In this document: positions 46,596 through 55,473 of the stretch, one piece after another | Position numbering within the stretch: position 1 is the stretch's first letter | How the letters are laid out: each line of letters begins with the position of its first letter | Assembly (NCBI GenBank): GCA_002399785.1 | Contig: DHEH01000010.1 | Coordinates: 135,148 to 199,147 of the forward strand | Length of the DNA stretch: 64,000 bases | Direction of reading: 5' to 3' | Source: Caryophanales bacterium UBA4855 | Lineage (GTDB): Bacteria; Bacillota_I; Bacilli_A; RFN20; CAG-826 | Translations under genes and position numbers: made by a program | The notes under the pieces: generated by a model | What the model saw: the letters and a program-made list of their open reading frames with translations, nothing else | Databases searched by the model: none | Told to the model about the DNA's origin: nothing

Positions 46596-46847
46596 CTACC
46601 CTTTTAATCCACGAGATTGGCGATCCATATCTTCAATGACAATATCAAAAATTTCGCCGATAGAAGAACAATATTTAAGAACTTCCCAGGGTTCGTTGGT
46701 ATGAAAATGAATTTTAATTAAATTTTCATCTCCACATGCCAATAAACAATCACCTTTAAAATTTTTATTAAAATAATCACTAATAGCATCTTCACTAAGG
46801 TTTTCACCTTGAATTAACAATTGTGTATCATATCTAAATTCGATCAT
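46596..46847 (-). CDS. Stand-alone FakA/DAK C-terminal-like domain protein
   Basis: The 83-residue product matches by eye the C-terminal part of YloV/FakA-type proteins (the DegV/DAK-like region): IEFRYDTQLLIQGENL, then GDCLLACGDENLIKIHFHTN and EIFDIVIEDMDRQ. In FakA this region follows the DhaL kinase domain and contacts the fatty-acid carrier FakB. Here only this domain is present, with no kinase part and no nearby partner. It has its own ribosome site (gaagaggtaattt) and precedes xth by 3 bases. Whether it regulates or binds anything is unknown. Confidence 0.72.
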   Translation of the reverse strand: MIEFRYDTQLLIQGENLSEDAISDYFNKNFKGDCLLACGDENLIKIHFHTNEPWEVLKYCSSIGEIFDIVIEDMDRQSRGLKG

Positions 46848-46916
46848 AAAATTACCTCTTCATATTATAACACTATTTTTAATTTTGTAAAAATAAGAGA
46901 TTTGATTCAAATAAAT

Positions 46917-48050
46917 CTATTCTAAATAATCTTTATTTATTTTTTCAACTACTTTGTCAATATTTTTTGGAGTTAATCTTTTATATTCTTCAAGATTCAT
47001 TTTTTTACTAAACAGAGAATAAACCTGAGAAATATTAAAATTTGATAAGATCGTTTTATCAATATTACATTGACCACAAATAACCAATATAGTTAATCCA
47101 TGATTATTATCAAATCTTTTACAAATTCCACCAACTGTTTTTCCATAAAATGATGATTTATCTAACATCCCTTCACCTAATATCAAATAATCAGCATCAG
47201 CAAGCTGTTCTTTAAGGTTTGAAAAATCAATAAAAAAATTGATTCCACTTTCGATTTTTGTATTAGTTATAAAACTAAGCGTAGCTCCAATCCCTCCAGC
47301 TGCTCCACCGCCAACAATTTTATTCAAATCAACATCAAATAACTTATGGACAATATTACAATAATTTTCCATACCGTTCTCAACATCAAAAATATTTTTT
47401 TCTAATATCCCTTTTTGTGGTCCAAAAATGTAAGTTGCACCATAATCTCCAAGAATAAAATTTTTAATATCACTTAAAATAGTAAATTTAATATTTTTAA
47501 TTCTTTTGTCTAATAAAGAAAAATCGATATTTTTAATGTTTATAAGATCTTTAGCTGAACCAACTTTAATCATTTTTTTGTTTTTATCATAAATTTTAGC
47601 ACCTAAAGCTATTAGAAGACCAATCCCACCATCATTTGTGGCACTTCCACCCAAACCAATAATAATATGTTTGAACCCTTTATCTATAGCATCGGTAATC
47701 ATTTCACCGACACCAAAAGAAGTAGTAATTAAACCATTTCCAATAGAATATTCAATTAAAGAGAGACCATTGGCTTTTGCAGTTTCAATATAGCAAGTTT
47801 CGTTATTAATCATTAAATATTGAGAATTAATGACACTAAAGAATGGGTTATGGATAAAAATATTAATTTTTTTAACGTTACAATTATTATGCTCGATTAC
47901 ATCAACACTTCCTTCACCACCATCAGTTAAAGGAATCGAAACAATATTAGATGATTTTTTTAATCGACTAAAAGAATCGCTAATTAAATTAGTAATTTCT
48001 ACACTATTAAATGTGCCTTTGTAGGAATCAGATGCAATAACAATTTTCAT
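46917..48050 (-). CDS. Glycerate kinase
   Basis: The enzyme phosphorylates glycerate, feeding lower glycolysis. The 377-residue protein has the Gly_kinase family features: MKIVIASDSYKGTFNSVEIT at the start, PLTDGGEGSVDV near 41, GLGGSATNDGGIGLLIALGA near 132, and GGGAAGGIGATLSFI near 245. LILGEGMLDKSSFYGKTVGG near 290 is the catalytic-site region. It lies between the repeat protein and the DAK-like gene and probably has its own promoter. GarK- and GlxK-type enzymes cannot be told apart here. Confidence 0.94.
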   Translation of the reverse strand: MKIVIASDSYKGTFNSVEITNLISDSFSRLKKSSNIVSIPLTDGGEGSVDVIEHNNCNVKKINIFIHNPFFSVINSQYLMINNETCYIETAKANGLSLIEYSIGNGLITTSFGVGEMITDAIDKGFKHIIIGLGGSATNDGGIGLLIALGAKIYDKNKKMIKVGSAKDLINIKNIDFSLLDKRIKNIKFTILSDIKNFILGDYGATYIFGPQKGILEKNIFDVENGMENYCNIVHKLFDVDLNKIVGGGAAGGIGATLSFITNTKIESGINFFIDFSNLKEQLADADYLILGEGMLDKSSFYGKTVGGICKRFDNNHGLTILVICGQCNIDKTILSNFNISQVYSLFSKKMNLEEYKRLTPKNIDKVVEKINKDYLE

Positions 48051-48087
48051 GTCAAAAACAATAATATTTTAATCTAAATTGTAGAAA

Positions 48088-49929
48088 TTATAGTAAAGCA
48101 GAAGTATAATCAAAGAATTCTTGTAAGGTTAAATCTTTTACCTTCTTAGTTGTGCCGATAACACTTTTTTCAAGTGTTGTTGAAGATATTGTTACAAAAC
48201 CATCAGCAGCTAATGTATTAAGTGTTGCTTTATTGATATTTTTTGTGAAATTATTATTCATTTTGTCAAACGAGGCAGAATTCATTAAATAAGAATTAAC
48301 TGTGTCAGTACTATCATCTGGATCATCAAGTAAATATTTCCACATTGATTTTAATGTTGTTCCATCAGCTTCATAAACACTATCTTTAAAAACTTTAGCA
48401 ATTGGTAATTGTTCTACGGCTGTACCAATGTCAGTTACAGGAGTTGTTGGATCCAAAGCCGATAAGAAAGACGAACTCGATATATCTGTTGAGGAGAATA
48501 CATCGGCCACAGTTAATCCAGCAATTTTTGTCGATAAATTGCTTATTTTTGTATCTTTTAAAGAATATAAAATTGGAGAATAACCGGTTTCACCTGGAGC
48601 TGGAACGTCAATCATCTCACTGATAGTTAAATCATCCATCATAGTAGTAATAGTTCCAATTGTAGTTCCTTTTGCTACTAAAGCACTTAATATCTTAGAT
48701 CCAGAAATTTGTGCATCAGAGAAAACAGATTCTAAGGTGATACTATTAATTGTTTCGTCATTTAAATCACTCAATTTCTTATCTTTTAAAGCCGATAAAA
48801 TTTTTGGAGAACTAGAGGTAAGACCAAGAATCGATTCAAGTGTTAATTCATTAATTTTTGAACCAATATTTGTTAAAGTCGCTCCTTTAGATTTTAAGGC
48901 CGAAAGAATTGGAGAGTAATTTGGATCAGTCGTGTCATCAGTAATATCCAAAACTTGATCTAAAGTTAAAGTGTTAATCTTAGATGCTAATTGATTAACT
49001 TGTGTATCTTTTAAGGCAAGCAAAATTTTATTGTCATTTACTGATTCTCCTAAAAAATCACCTAATGTCATACTTCCCTTAAGTTCATTTAATGTTTTAT
49101 TCCTTATGTTATATAAAGGTGAGGTCGTATCCGTACCAACATCAACAAGGTCACCAATTGTTGCGTTGTTAATTTTAGCATTAAAATCAGAACTAATTGT
49201 CATATCAGCTAAATATTGAAGTGCTTTTGGAGAACTACTATCAATTCCTAAAATGTCCTTCAAAGGCAATGTTTTAATCTTAGTCTCCATTTCACCAATT
49301 TTAGTATTTCTAAGTTCAAATAAAATGCCACTTGTTCCAACATCTATAACATCACTTAAAGTAATGTTCGAAATGAGATTGTTCATATTTGTCATGAGAT
49401 AATCAAGATTATATTTTGATCCATCATCAGCAAAACACAAATATTGAAGAACCTTTTCACTTGAATCAGTAACTTTTAAAACATCTGCTAATGTAATGCT
49501 AGATTTTGCAGCATTAATAACAGCATTTCCGATATCGCTCCATGAAGCACTCTTGATACTTGTCATATCAATTGTACAACCTAATGACGATTCTAAAGAA
49601 CTATTAACCATGTCAAGAATTTTATCAGCTAAAGGGGTAAATTCACTAACATCGTCAAGATTGTTAAATGTAATATCTCCCTTAACTACTGATGAAATTA
49701 AAGTCATAATGCTCTTTCCGTTATATTCATCAGTTATATAATCGCTTGATTTAATACCAACGACAGACATTAATTGAGTTGGTGTAACAAAAAACGAAGC
49801 ACCGACAATAACACCAGCAGGTGTAATTGTTCCAACAAGGAACACAATCAAATATCTCCACCAATAATGTTTTTTTCTAACCTTAACAGGTTTTTCAACT
49901 ACTTTTATAACTTCCTTTGAATCAGACAT
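48088..49929 (-). CDS. Large membrane-anchored repeat protein, unknown family
   Basis: The 613-residue protein has a basic cytoplasmic start (VVEKPVKVRKKHYWWRY), one membrane helix (about 26-48) and a long region outside the membrane made of about 12 degenerate repeats. Each repeat of roughly 35-50 residues has a motif like LTLDQVLDI, ITLSDVIDV, LTLESILGL, LTVADVFSS or LTLQEFFDY, usually preceded by a pattern ILxALKDxxIxxLxxKI. It is rich in Ser, Thr, Asp and Leu and has almost no Cys (one near residue 97 and one near 167). The orientation (positive-inside) suggests a surface display role. It is a single gene with a weak ribosome site. I do not recognise the family. Confidence 0.78.
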   Translation of the reverse strand: MSDSKEVIKVVEKPVKVRKKHYWWRYLIVFLVGTITPAGVIVGASFFVTPTQLMSVVGIKSSDYITDEYNGKSIMTLISSVVKGDITFNNLDDVSEFTPLADKILDMVNSSLESSLGCTIDMTSIKSASWSDIGNAVINAAKSSITLADVLKVTDSSEKVLQYLCFADDGSKYNLDYLMTNMNNLISNITLSDVIDVGTSGILFELRNTKIGEMETKIKTLPLKDILGIDSSSPKALQYLADMTISSDFNAKINNATIGDLVDVGTDTTSPLYNIRNKTLNELKGSMTLGDFLGESVNDNKILLALKDTQVNQLASKINTLTLDQVLDITDDTTDPNYSPILSALKSKGATLTNIGSKINELTLESILGLTSSSPKILSALKDKKLSDLNDETINSITLESVFSDAQISGSKILSALVAKGTTIGTITTMMDDLTISEMIDVPAPGETGYSPILYSLKDTKISNLSTKIAGLTVADVFSSTDISSSSFLSALDPTTPVTDIGTAVEQLPIAKVFKDSVYEADGTTLKSMWKYLLDDPDDSTDTVNSYLMNSASFDKMNNNFTKNINKATLNTLAADGFVTISSTTLEKSVIGTTKKVKDLTLQEFFDYTSALL

Positions 49930-50062
49930 AATTATTGCCTCAAAATTTCTTTATATTAATTATATTTTATTTCACAAAAATAACATAAGACTTTCGAACA
50001 TTCTTTATTTTTTAAAAATATAACAAAAAGTGTATAATAGCGAAAAAGAGGGTTTTATAAAT

Positions 50063-50707
50063 ATGGAAAATCAAGAATCTAAAAAAATTTGTCTTAAGCC
50101 CATAGCAATAACTATGGCAATTTTATTATTGTTTATTGGCGTTTATTATTTTTATAATGGTATTTCTGGATTAATGTCTTTAGAAAATATGACTGAACAA
50201 GCAGCGATTATTTTTGCAACTTTTCAAGGTATTATATTTCTTTTATCAAGTGCTGCTGTAATCACTTTTGGTATTCTAGCATTAATTAATTTATCAAAAG
50301 GAAAATGTTCAGGAAAATTTCTAAGATTTGGATTGTTGGTTTTTCCTTCTACGGTATTACTCGTAGATTTCTTAATATTAATGTCAAATAATTTGACCAC
50401 TGGCGCATCAATCGGTACGATAATTATTGCTGCTTTATGGTCTATTGCAATTATTGTTTTATTAATTTTAGCTTTTGTTAATCTCAATAATAATAAAAAA
50501 TTATTTGATATTATTGCTTCAGGTCTTAATATTGCATATATTCTATATACAATTTTTGTTTTTTCTGGTTCATCGCTTAACGCCGTTAGTACAATAGTTA
50601 TTTTTTCTTTATTAGCTTTTTCAATACTTTATTTAATAAAAACTTTACTAAACAAAAATCAATGTTGCTGTGAAAAATGTGAAACTAAACAAGAAGAATC
50701 CAAATAA
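50063..50707 (+). CDS. Six-helix membrane protein with Cys-rich tail
   Basis: The start is placed at the ATG at 50063 (MENQESKKICLKPIAITMAI), because AGAGGG lies upstream; the frame also opens at 50030. The 214-residue product has six hydrophobic segments (about 14-33, 44-75, 88-108, 117-144, 155-174, 180-205) and a C-tail with the cluster QCCCEKCETKQEESK. The Cys group CCCxxC could bind a metal or form disulfides. A TATAAT lies at 50033-50038 and a terminator follows. Function unknown. Confidence 0.78.
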   Translation: MENQESKKICLKPIAITMAILLLFIGVYYFYNGISGLMSLENMTEQAAIIFATFQGIIFLLSSAAVITFGILALINLSKGKCSGKFLRFGLLVFPSTVLLVDFLILMSNNLTTGASIGTIIIAALWSIAIIVLLILAFVNLNNNKKLFDIIASGLNIAYILYTIFVFSGSSLNAVSTIVIFSLLAFSILYLIKTLLNKNQCCCEKCETKQEESK

Positions 50708-50728
50708 TAAAGTAAAACACAAATTAAA

Positions 50729-50753
50729 AACAACGCCGAAGCGTTGTTTTTTT
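50729..50753 (+). terminator. Terminator after the six-helix membrane protein
   Basis: An 8-bp stem AACAACGC/GCGTTGTT with loop CGAA is followed by a T-run. It starts 21 bases after the stop of the plus-strand gene. Confidence 0.85.
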
Positions 50754-50835
50754 ATCCAATATTCAAACAGATGAGATTTAGGAAGGTCTAGTAAGAGAGA
50801 AAGGAAAAAAATTGTTTTGAATATTAAATTATTGT

Positions 50836-52158
50836 TTATTGATTAATTGTTTTATTAAATTTTTTATAGGAGCTACTGATTTTAATCTCAAATTTGTTAA
50901 TTTTATCGCTTATTTCATTTATATATCTATTTTTAATAGTTTCTAAAACAGTTTGATTCTTAACACATATATCAGAAATACCCTTATTATTAGTAATTAA
51001 GATTTCAATATTTTTATTTAGATTTTCCAATGGTTTATCTAAATAAGTAGTTTTAATGGACTCAAATTCATTTATCAAATCAGTTTGATTTTTAACATCG
51101 ATTTCGTGTTCATTATAATCTAAAAGAGCTTTACTAAAACGAGTATGTAAATTAAACAACATAGTCATAAAAGTTATTAAATATTCTGGCCTAACAACGT
51201 ACATATTTTCGTATTCGTTAACTTTATAAACAGGTAAATCGTTAACTTGTTTTGATTTTAAATTTGATACCAAAACTGAATATTGACAATTCTTTAAGCG
51301 TCTATCTTTTTCAAGTTGTTTATAATATGTTTCGTTAGTTTGTTTATTCGTAGCATTTGGATCTTCGTCTTTCATATCCATCATTACACTGGTTAATTCA
51401 TTACTATTAGAATGATCACTTGAGGCATAAATCTTAAAAATGAAATCGCCTTTATTACCTTTTGCGTCACCTTCATCTTTAATAGCATCATTATCTTTTA
51501 TCCATGTGCAATTTGGAAAACCACCAGTTTGAAGATAACTATTCACAGTATTGTTACACCAATTTTCAAGTCCTTCTCCAAGAGTTTTAACATTCAAAGA
51601 TGATTTTTCAAATCTCATTTGATCAAATTTAGTTTGTAATTCTGACAATTTTTCTTTCAAAATGTCTATTTCTTTATTTTTTTCTTCGTAAATTTCTTGC
51701 TTTTTCTTCAAAACAATATTTTCTATATCTTTATCTTTTTCTGACATCAAATTAGATTTTTCATTCGTTAAGCGTGCTATTTCGGCTTCTTTTTTGTATT
51801 GAATGGTTTGTTGCTCTGATTTTAGAATAGAAATTTGATTTTCGTACGATTTAGACACCTTTTCAACTGCTAAATTTATATCTTTTTGACAAGTAGTTTT
51901 CAATGTATTTAATTCACTTTGAACCTTACTAACAGCAATATCTTTGTCAGACATTGAAATTTTATTTAAATATTCTTTTTGTTTTTCGAGTTCAACTTCT
52001 AATCTCTTTTTATAGGAATCATTAAGAGATTCGGTAATATAATTCAAATCAATATTATTCAACTTATCCAATTGAATAATTGATCCTTTCAAGCAATCTT
52101 CTTTAAGTTCTAATGTTTTTTCATCTTTTACTAATATTTTATCATTGATATTTGTCAT
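50836..52158 (-). CDS. DUF2130 coiled-coil protein
   Basis: The 440-residue protein has a long coiled coil (about residues 50-185, Lys/Glu-rich with heptads such as KQEYLNKISMSDKDIAVSK), then the DUF2130 core: GEGLENWCNNTVNSYL near 205, GNKGDFIFKIYASSD near 240 and MMDMKDEDPNATNKQTN near 265, ending with an all-alpha region. DUF2130 proteins look like a nuclease fold (PD-(D/E)XK-like, from GDF and the D/E region), but no activity is established. Transcription probably starts upstream of the 101-residue gene, 41 bases away. Confidence 0.88.
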   Translation of the reverse strand: MTNINDKILVKDEKTLELKEDCLKGSIIQLDKLNNIDLNYITESLNDSYKKRLEVELEKQKEYLNKISMSDKDIAVSKVQSELNTLKTTCQKDINLAVEKVSKSYENQISILKSEQQTIQYKKEAEIARLTNEKSNLMSEKDKDIENIVLKKKQEIYEEKNKEIDILKEKLSELQTKFDQMRFEKSSLNVKTLGEGLENWCNNTVNSYLQTGGFPNCTWIKDNDAIKDEGDAKGNKGDFIFKIYASSDHSNSNELTSVMMDMKDEDPNATNKQTNETYYKQLEKDRRLKNCQYSVLVSNLKSKQVNDLPVYKVNEYENMYVVRPEYLITFMTMLFNLHTRFSKALLDYNEHEIDVKNQTDLINEFESIKTTYLDKPLENLNKNIEILITNNKGISDICVKNQTVLETIKNRYINEISDKINKFEIKISSSYKKFNKTINQ

Positions 52159-52199
52159 ATTTTTTATTCTCCTTTTTTATTTTATAACATCCAATCTTT

Positions 52200-52505
52200 T
52201 TATTCTTTAGCAATCTGAAATTGTTTTTTAAAGACAATTATTGTATTTTCGTAATCGATATGATGTTTTTTACAAAATCTATCAAAACCAAAATCATATA
52301 TCGTAATATAATCTTTTAGATTAATTCGTTTAATATCTTCTATAAATTGTCTTTCAGGAGGCATTTGTCCTTTATCTAAAGCATCTAATACTTTTTTGTT
52401 ATCGCCATTGAAAAAACAATAGAACCAAACAATAATTGGTTTCATAAATCTTTTAGATTTTAAAATCCAATATAGACTAATAAAAAAGTTTTTAATTTTG
52501 CTCAT
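52200..52505 (-). CDS. Hypothetical 101-residue protein upstream of the DUF2130 gene
   Basis: The product begins MSKIKNFFISLYWILKSKRF and has a hydrophobic N-terminal part (about 5-32) with several Trp and Phe, which may lie along the membrane. A hydrophilic part follows, ending HIDYENTIIVFKKQFQIAKE. The ribosome site aaaaggaggaattta is very strong. It lies 41 bases before the DUF2130 gene and is likely co-transcribed. The family is not recognised. Confidence 0.7.
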   Translation of the reverse strand: MSKIKNFFISLYWILKSKRFMKPIIVWFYCFFNGDNKKVLDALDKGQMPPERQFIEDIKRINLKDYITIYDFGFDRFCKKHHIDYENTIIVFKKQFQIAKE

Positions 52506-52750
52506 TTAAATTCCTCCTTTTGATAAATTTAATTATCAATTAACTTACAACCTTATTATATGACATTAATTTTTTATTATCAACTCTTTTGTTAATTTTG
52601 TTAACTTAATTGTTAATGTAAAAATTTTATACTTTTAGCATTGCATTTTAAATAAATATTATATTTATATTAAGAATTAAAAAGTTCTAAGTATATTTTT
52701 CCTCCTTATGATATATTAAATTAACGTTGAGAACATAGAGGAATAAAATT

Positions 52751-54175
52751 ATGAATTTTGACGTTGCAATTGTCGGTGCTGGTCCTAGCGGATACTTCTG
52801 CGCTTATGAGTTGATTCAAAAAAATCTAGATTTAAAGATTGTTTTAATTGATCGTGGGTTAGACATTACACGTAGAAAATGTCCTGTTATGATGCATAAA
52901 TTATCTAAATGTCCTATTAATAATAGTGCAAATGTTAAAGAGTGTTTTCCAGCCTGCTCTATTACTAATGGTTTTGGAGGAGCTGGAGCATATAGTGATG
53001 GAAAATTTAACATCACGACCGAATTTGGTGGATGGCTTCAAGATTACATTGATGATGATAAATTATTAGATTTAATTAATTATGTCGATTCAATAAATCT
53101 TAAATATGGAGCGACGCCAGTCTTAACTGATCCAAATACTCCAGCTGTTAGAGAGATTGAACATCGCGCTATGTCTTTTGGTGTTAAATTATTAAGAAGT
53201 AAAATAAGACATTTAGGTACTGAAGAAAATTTAAAAATTCTTGAAAAAATATACAATTATTTAAAAACAAAAATAACGATGATTTTTGAAAAAGAAGTCA
53301 CGGATATTATTGTTGATAACGATACAATAAAAGGAATCAAGATTAAAAACTCTGAGGATATCTTTGCTAAATATGTCATGCTAGGAGTTGGAAGAGAGGG
53401 TTCTAAATGGCTAGATAAAATATTTAGTTCACGCCATATCAAAATGACCCAAAATCAAGTTGATATCGGTGTTAGAGTTGAAACTAGTAATCTTGTAATG
53501 GAAGAAATAAATAAAACATTATATGAAGGAAAATTTTTGTATCGTACAAAATATGGGACTGTTGTTAGAACATTTTGCTCAAACCCTAGCGGCCACGTAG
53601 TTATGGAAAATTATGAAGGCGTTGTTAATGTTAACGGACATTCATATAATGACTCAAAATTAGGCAGCGAAAATACCAACTTTGCTTTACTTGTCTCACA
53701 CCATTTTGAAGAACCATTTAATAAACCAAATGAATACGCTTTAAAAGTTTCTAGTTTAGCTAATCAATTAGCCTGTGGATCAGTTCTAGTTCAACGATTT
53801 GGAGACATTTTATTAGGAAGAAGAACGAATGCTAAACGTATTCAAGAAGGGTTTATAAAACCTACTTTAAAAGAAGCTGTTCCAGGAGATTTAAGTCTAT
53901 GTTTACCTTATAACACTATGGCTTCAATCATTGAAATGATTAAAGTTTTAGATCATATTACTCCTGGCATTGCAACTGAACACACTCTACTTTATGGAGT
54001 AGAGGCAAAATATTATTCAGCCCATCCAGATATCGAAAAAACTTTAGAACTTAAAGAAATTAAAAATCTTTTTGTTGGAGGCGATGGGGCTGGCATAACA
54101 CGTGGACTAGCGCAAGCTGGAGCATGTGGAGTTTATATTGCTAGAAATATTATTGATAAAATAGGAAATAAATAA
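52751..54175 (+). CDS. FAD-dependent dehydrogenase (COG2509 type)
   Basis: The 474-residue flavoprotein starts with the Rossmann motif FDVAIVGAGPSGYFCAYELI, followed by IDRG near residue 37 and NGFGGAGAYSDGKFN near 75. It ends with GDGAGITRGLAQAGACGVYI, the second FAD contact. Cys residues in RRKCPVMMHKLSKCPIN near 42 are typical of this group. The substrate of these dehydrogenases is not known. It lies 18 bases before purA and shares its operon, suggesting co-expression with AMP synthesis. The ribosome site (agaggaataaaatt) is good. Confidence 0.9.
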   Translation: MNFDVAIVGAGPSGYFCAYELIQKNLDLKIVLIDRGLDITRRKCPVMMHKLSKCPINNSANVKECFPACSITNGFGGAGAYSDGKFNITTEFGGWLQDYIDDDKLLDLINYVDSINLKYGATPVLTDPNTPAVREIEHRAMSFGVKLLRSKIRHLGTEENLKILEKIYNYLKTKITMIFEKEVTDIIVDNDTIKGIKIKNSEDIFAKYVMLGVGREGSKWLDKIFSSRHIKMTQNQVDIGVRVETSNLVMEEINKTLYEGKFLYRTKYGTVVRTFCSNPSGHVVMENYEGVVNVNGHSYNDSKLGSENTNFALLVSHHFEEPFNKPNEYALKVSSLANQLACGSVLVQRFGDILLGRRTNAKRIQEGFIKPTLKEAVPGDLSLCLPYNTMASIIEMIKVLDHITPGIATEHTLLYGVEAKYYSAHPDIEKTLELKEIKNLFVGGDGAGITRGLAQAGACGVYIARNIIDKIGNK

Positions 54176-54193
54176 AAATAAGGGGGATTGGCT

Positions 54194-55471
54194 ATGGTTT
54201 TTGTAATTCAAGGCACTCAACGGGGAGACGAAGGTAAAGGTAAAATAACCGATTATATTGCTCAAAAAATGGATATTGTTTGTCGTTTTCAAGGTGGAAA
54301 TAATGCCGGGCATTCAATAGTTGTTAATGGAAATAGATATGCTTTAAGTAGTTTGCCTAGCGGCATTATTTCCTCAAATATTACCAATATTATCGCTAAT
54401 GGCTGCGTCGTAAATCCTGACGCTTTAATTAAAGAAATTAGCACTTTAAAAGAAAAAGGAATCAATAAATTTAATCTTTTAATTTCCAATAAAGCTCATA
54501 TAATTATGCCATATCACATCGATTTAGATGGGGCATACGAAGTTTTACTAGGTAATGAATCAATTGGAACAACCAAAAAAGGGATCGGACCTTGTTACAT
54601 GGATAAAGCCAGTCGAATTGGGATTAGATTTTGTGATTTACTCGAACCAGAATATTTAAAAAAGAGGCTCACCACCGCTTTAATAATTAAAAATAAAGAA
54701 TTAGAAATGTGTAACAAACCTACTTATAAATTTGAAGATTTATATTCACATTTGTTAGAATTAGCAAAAATATTAAAACCTCATATCGTTGATACTTCAA
54801 TAGTTTTAAATGAAACGATTAATGATAAAAAACAAATACTTTTTGAAGGAGCTCAAGGAACAATGTTGTGTCTTGAAAACGGAACTTATCCATTTGTCAC
54901 TTCCTCTTCTCCAATCGCATCAAGCGTTCCTCTTAATGCTGGAATTTCTCCAAAAAATATTGATAAAGTCATCGGAATTGTAAAAGCTTATACCACTCGT
55001 GTTGGCGAGGGTCCTTTTGTCACTGAATTACATGATAAAGTCGCTGATAATATTAGAGAATTAGGACATGAATATGGTGTTGTTACTCATAGACCACGTC
55101 GAGTTGGTTACCTTGATTTAGTCGTGGTAAAACAAGCATGTAGACTCGGTGGCATCGATTATTTAGCAATGATGTTAGTTGATGTTTTGACTGGCATTAA
55201 ACCTTTAAAAATTTGTGTTTCCTATGAATTAGATGGGAAAATAATAGATTACGTTCCTTCAACAATTAGTGAGGTGACAAGATGCAAACCAATCTATAAA
55301 GATTTTTGTGGACGGGATGAGGATATTTCAAATATAAACAATTTTTATAATTTACCAAAAGAGTGTCAAAATTACTTAAATTTTATTGAAGAATATTTAA
55401 AAACTCCAATTGCATTTGTTTCTGTTGGTCCTGAAAGAGAAAAAACCATTATTAAAAAGGATATATTTTAA
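54194..55471 (+). CDS. purA: Adenylosuccinate synthetase
   Basis: PurA makes adenylosuccinate from IMP, Asp and GTP, the first step of AMP synthesis. The ATG at 54194 is preferred to the TTG at 54188, because AGGGGG is 7 bases before it; this gives 425 residues. Motifs are GTQRGDEGKGKITD near 6 (GTP P-loop), GGNNAGHSIVVNG near 37, STTKKGIGP-type GTTKKGIGPCYMDKASR near 126, EGAQGTMLCLENGTYPFVTS near 220 and THRPRRVGYLDLV near 298. It is followed 2 bases later by purB. Confidence 0.97.
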   Translation: MVFVIQGTQRGDEGKGKITDYIAQKMDIVCRFQGGNNAGHSIVVNGNRYALSSLPSGIISSNITNIIANGCVVNPDALIKEISTLKEKGINKFNLLISNKAHIIMPYHIDLDGAYEVLLGNESIGTTKKGIGPCYMDKASRIGIRFCDLLEPEYLKKRLTTALIIKNKELEMCNKPTYKFEDLYSHLLELAKILKPHIVDTSIVLNETINDKKQILFEGAQGTMLCLENGTYPFVTSSSPIASSVPLNAGISPKNIDKVIGIVKAYTTRVGEGPFVTELHDKVADNIRELGHEYGVVTHRPRRVGYLDLVVVKQACRLGGIDYLAMMLVDVLTGIKPLKICVSYELDGKIIDYVPSTISEVTRCKPIYKDFCGRDEDISNINNFYNLPKECQNYLNFIEEYLKTPIAFVSVGPEREKTIIKKDIF

Positions 55472-55473
55472 TT

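Noticed and set aside
52506..52750. Spacer with TTAAC/GTTAA-type short palindromes between the 101-residue gene and the FAD dehydrogenase
   Set aside because: The divergent promoters must lie here, but no convincing -35/-10 pair or operator stood out from the AT-rich background.
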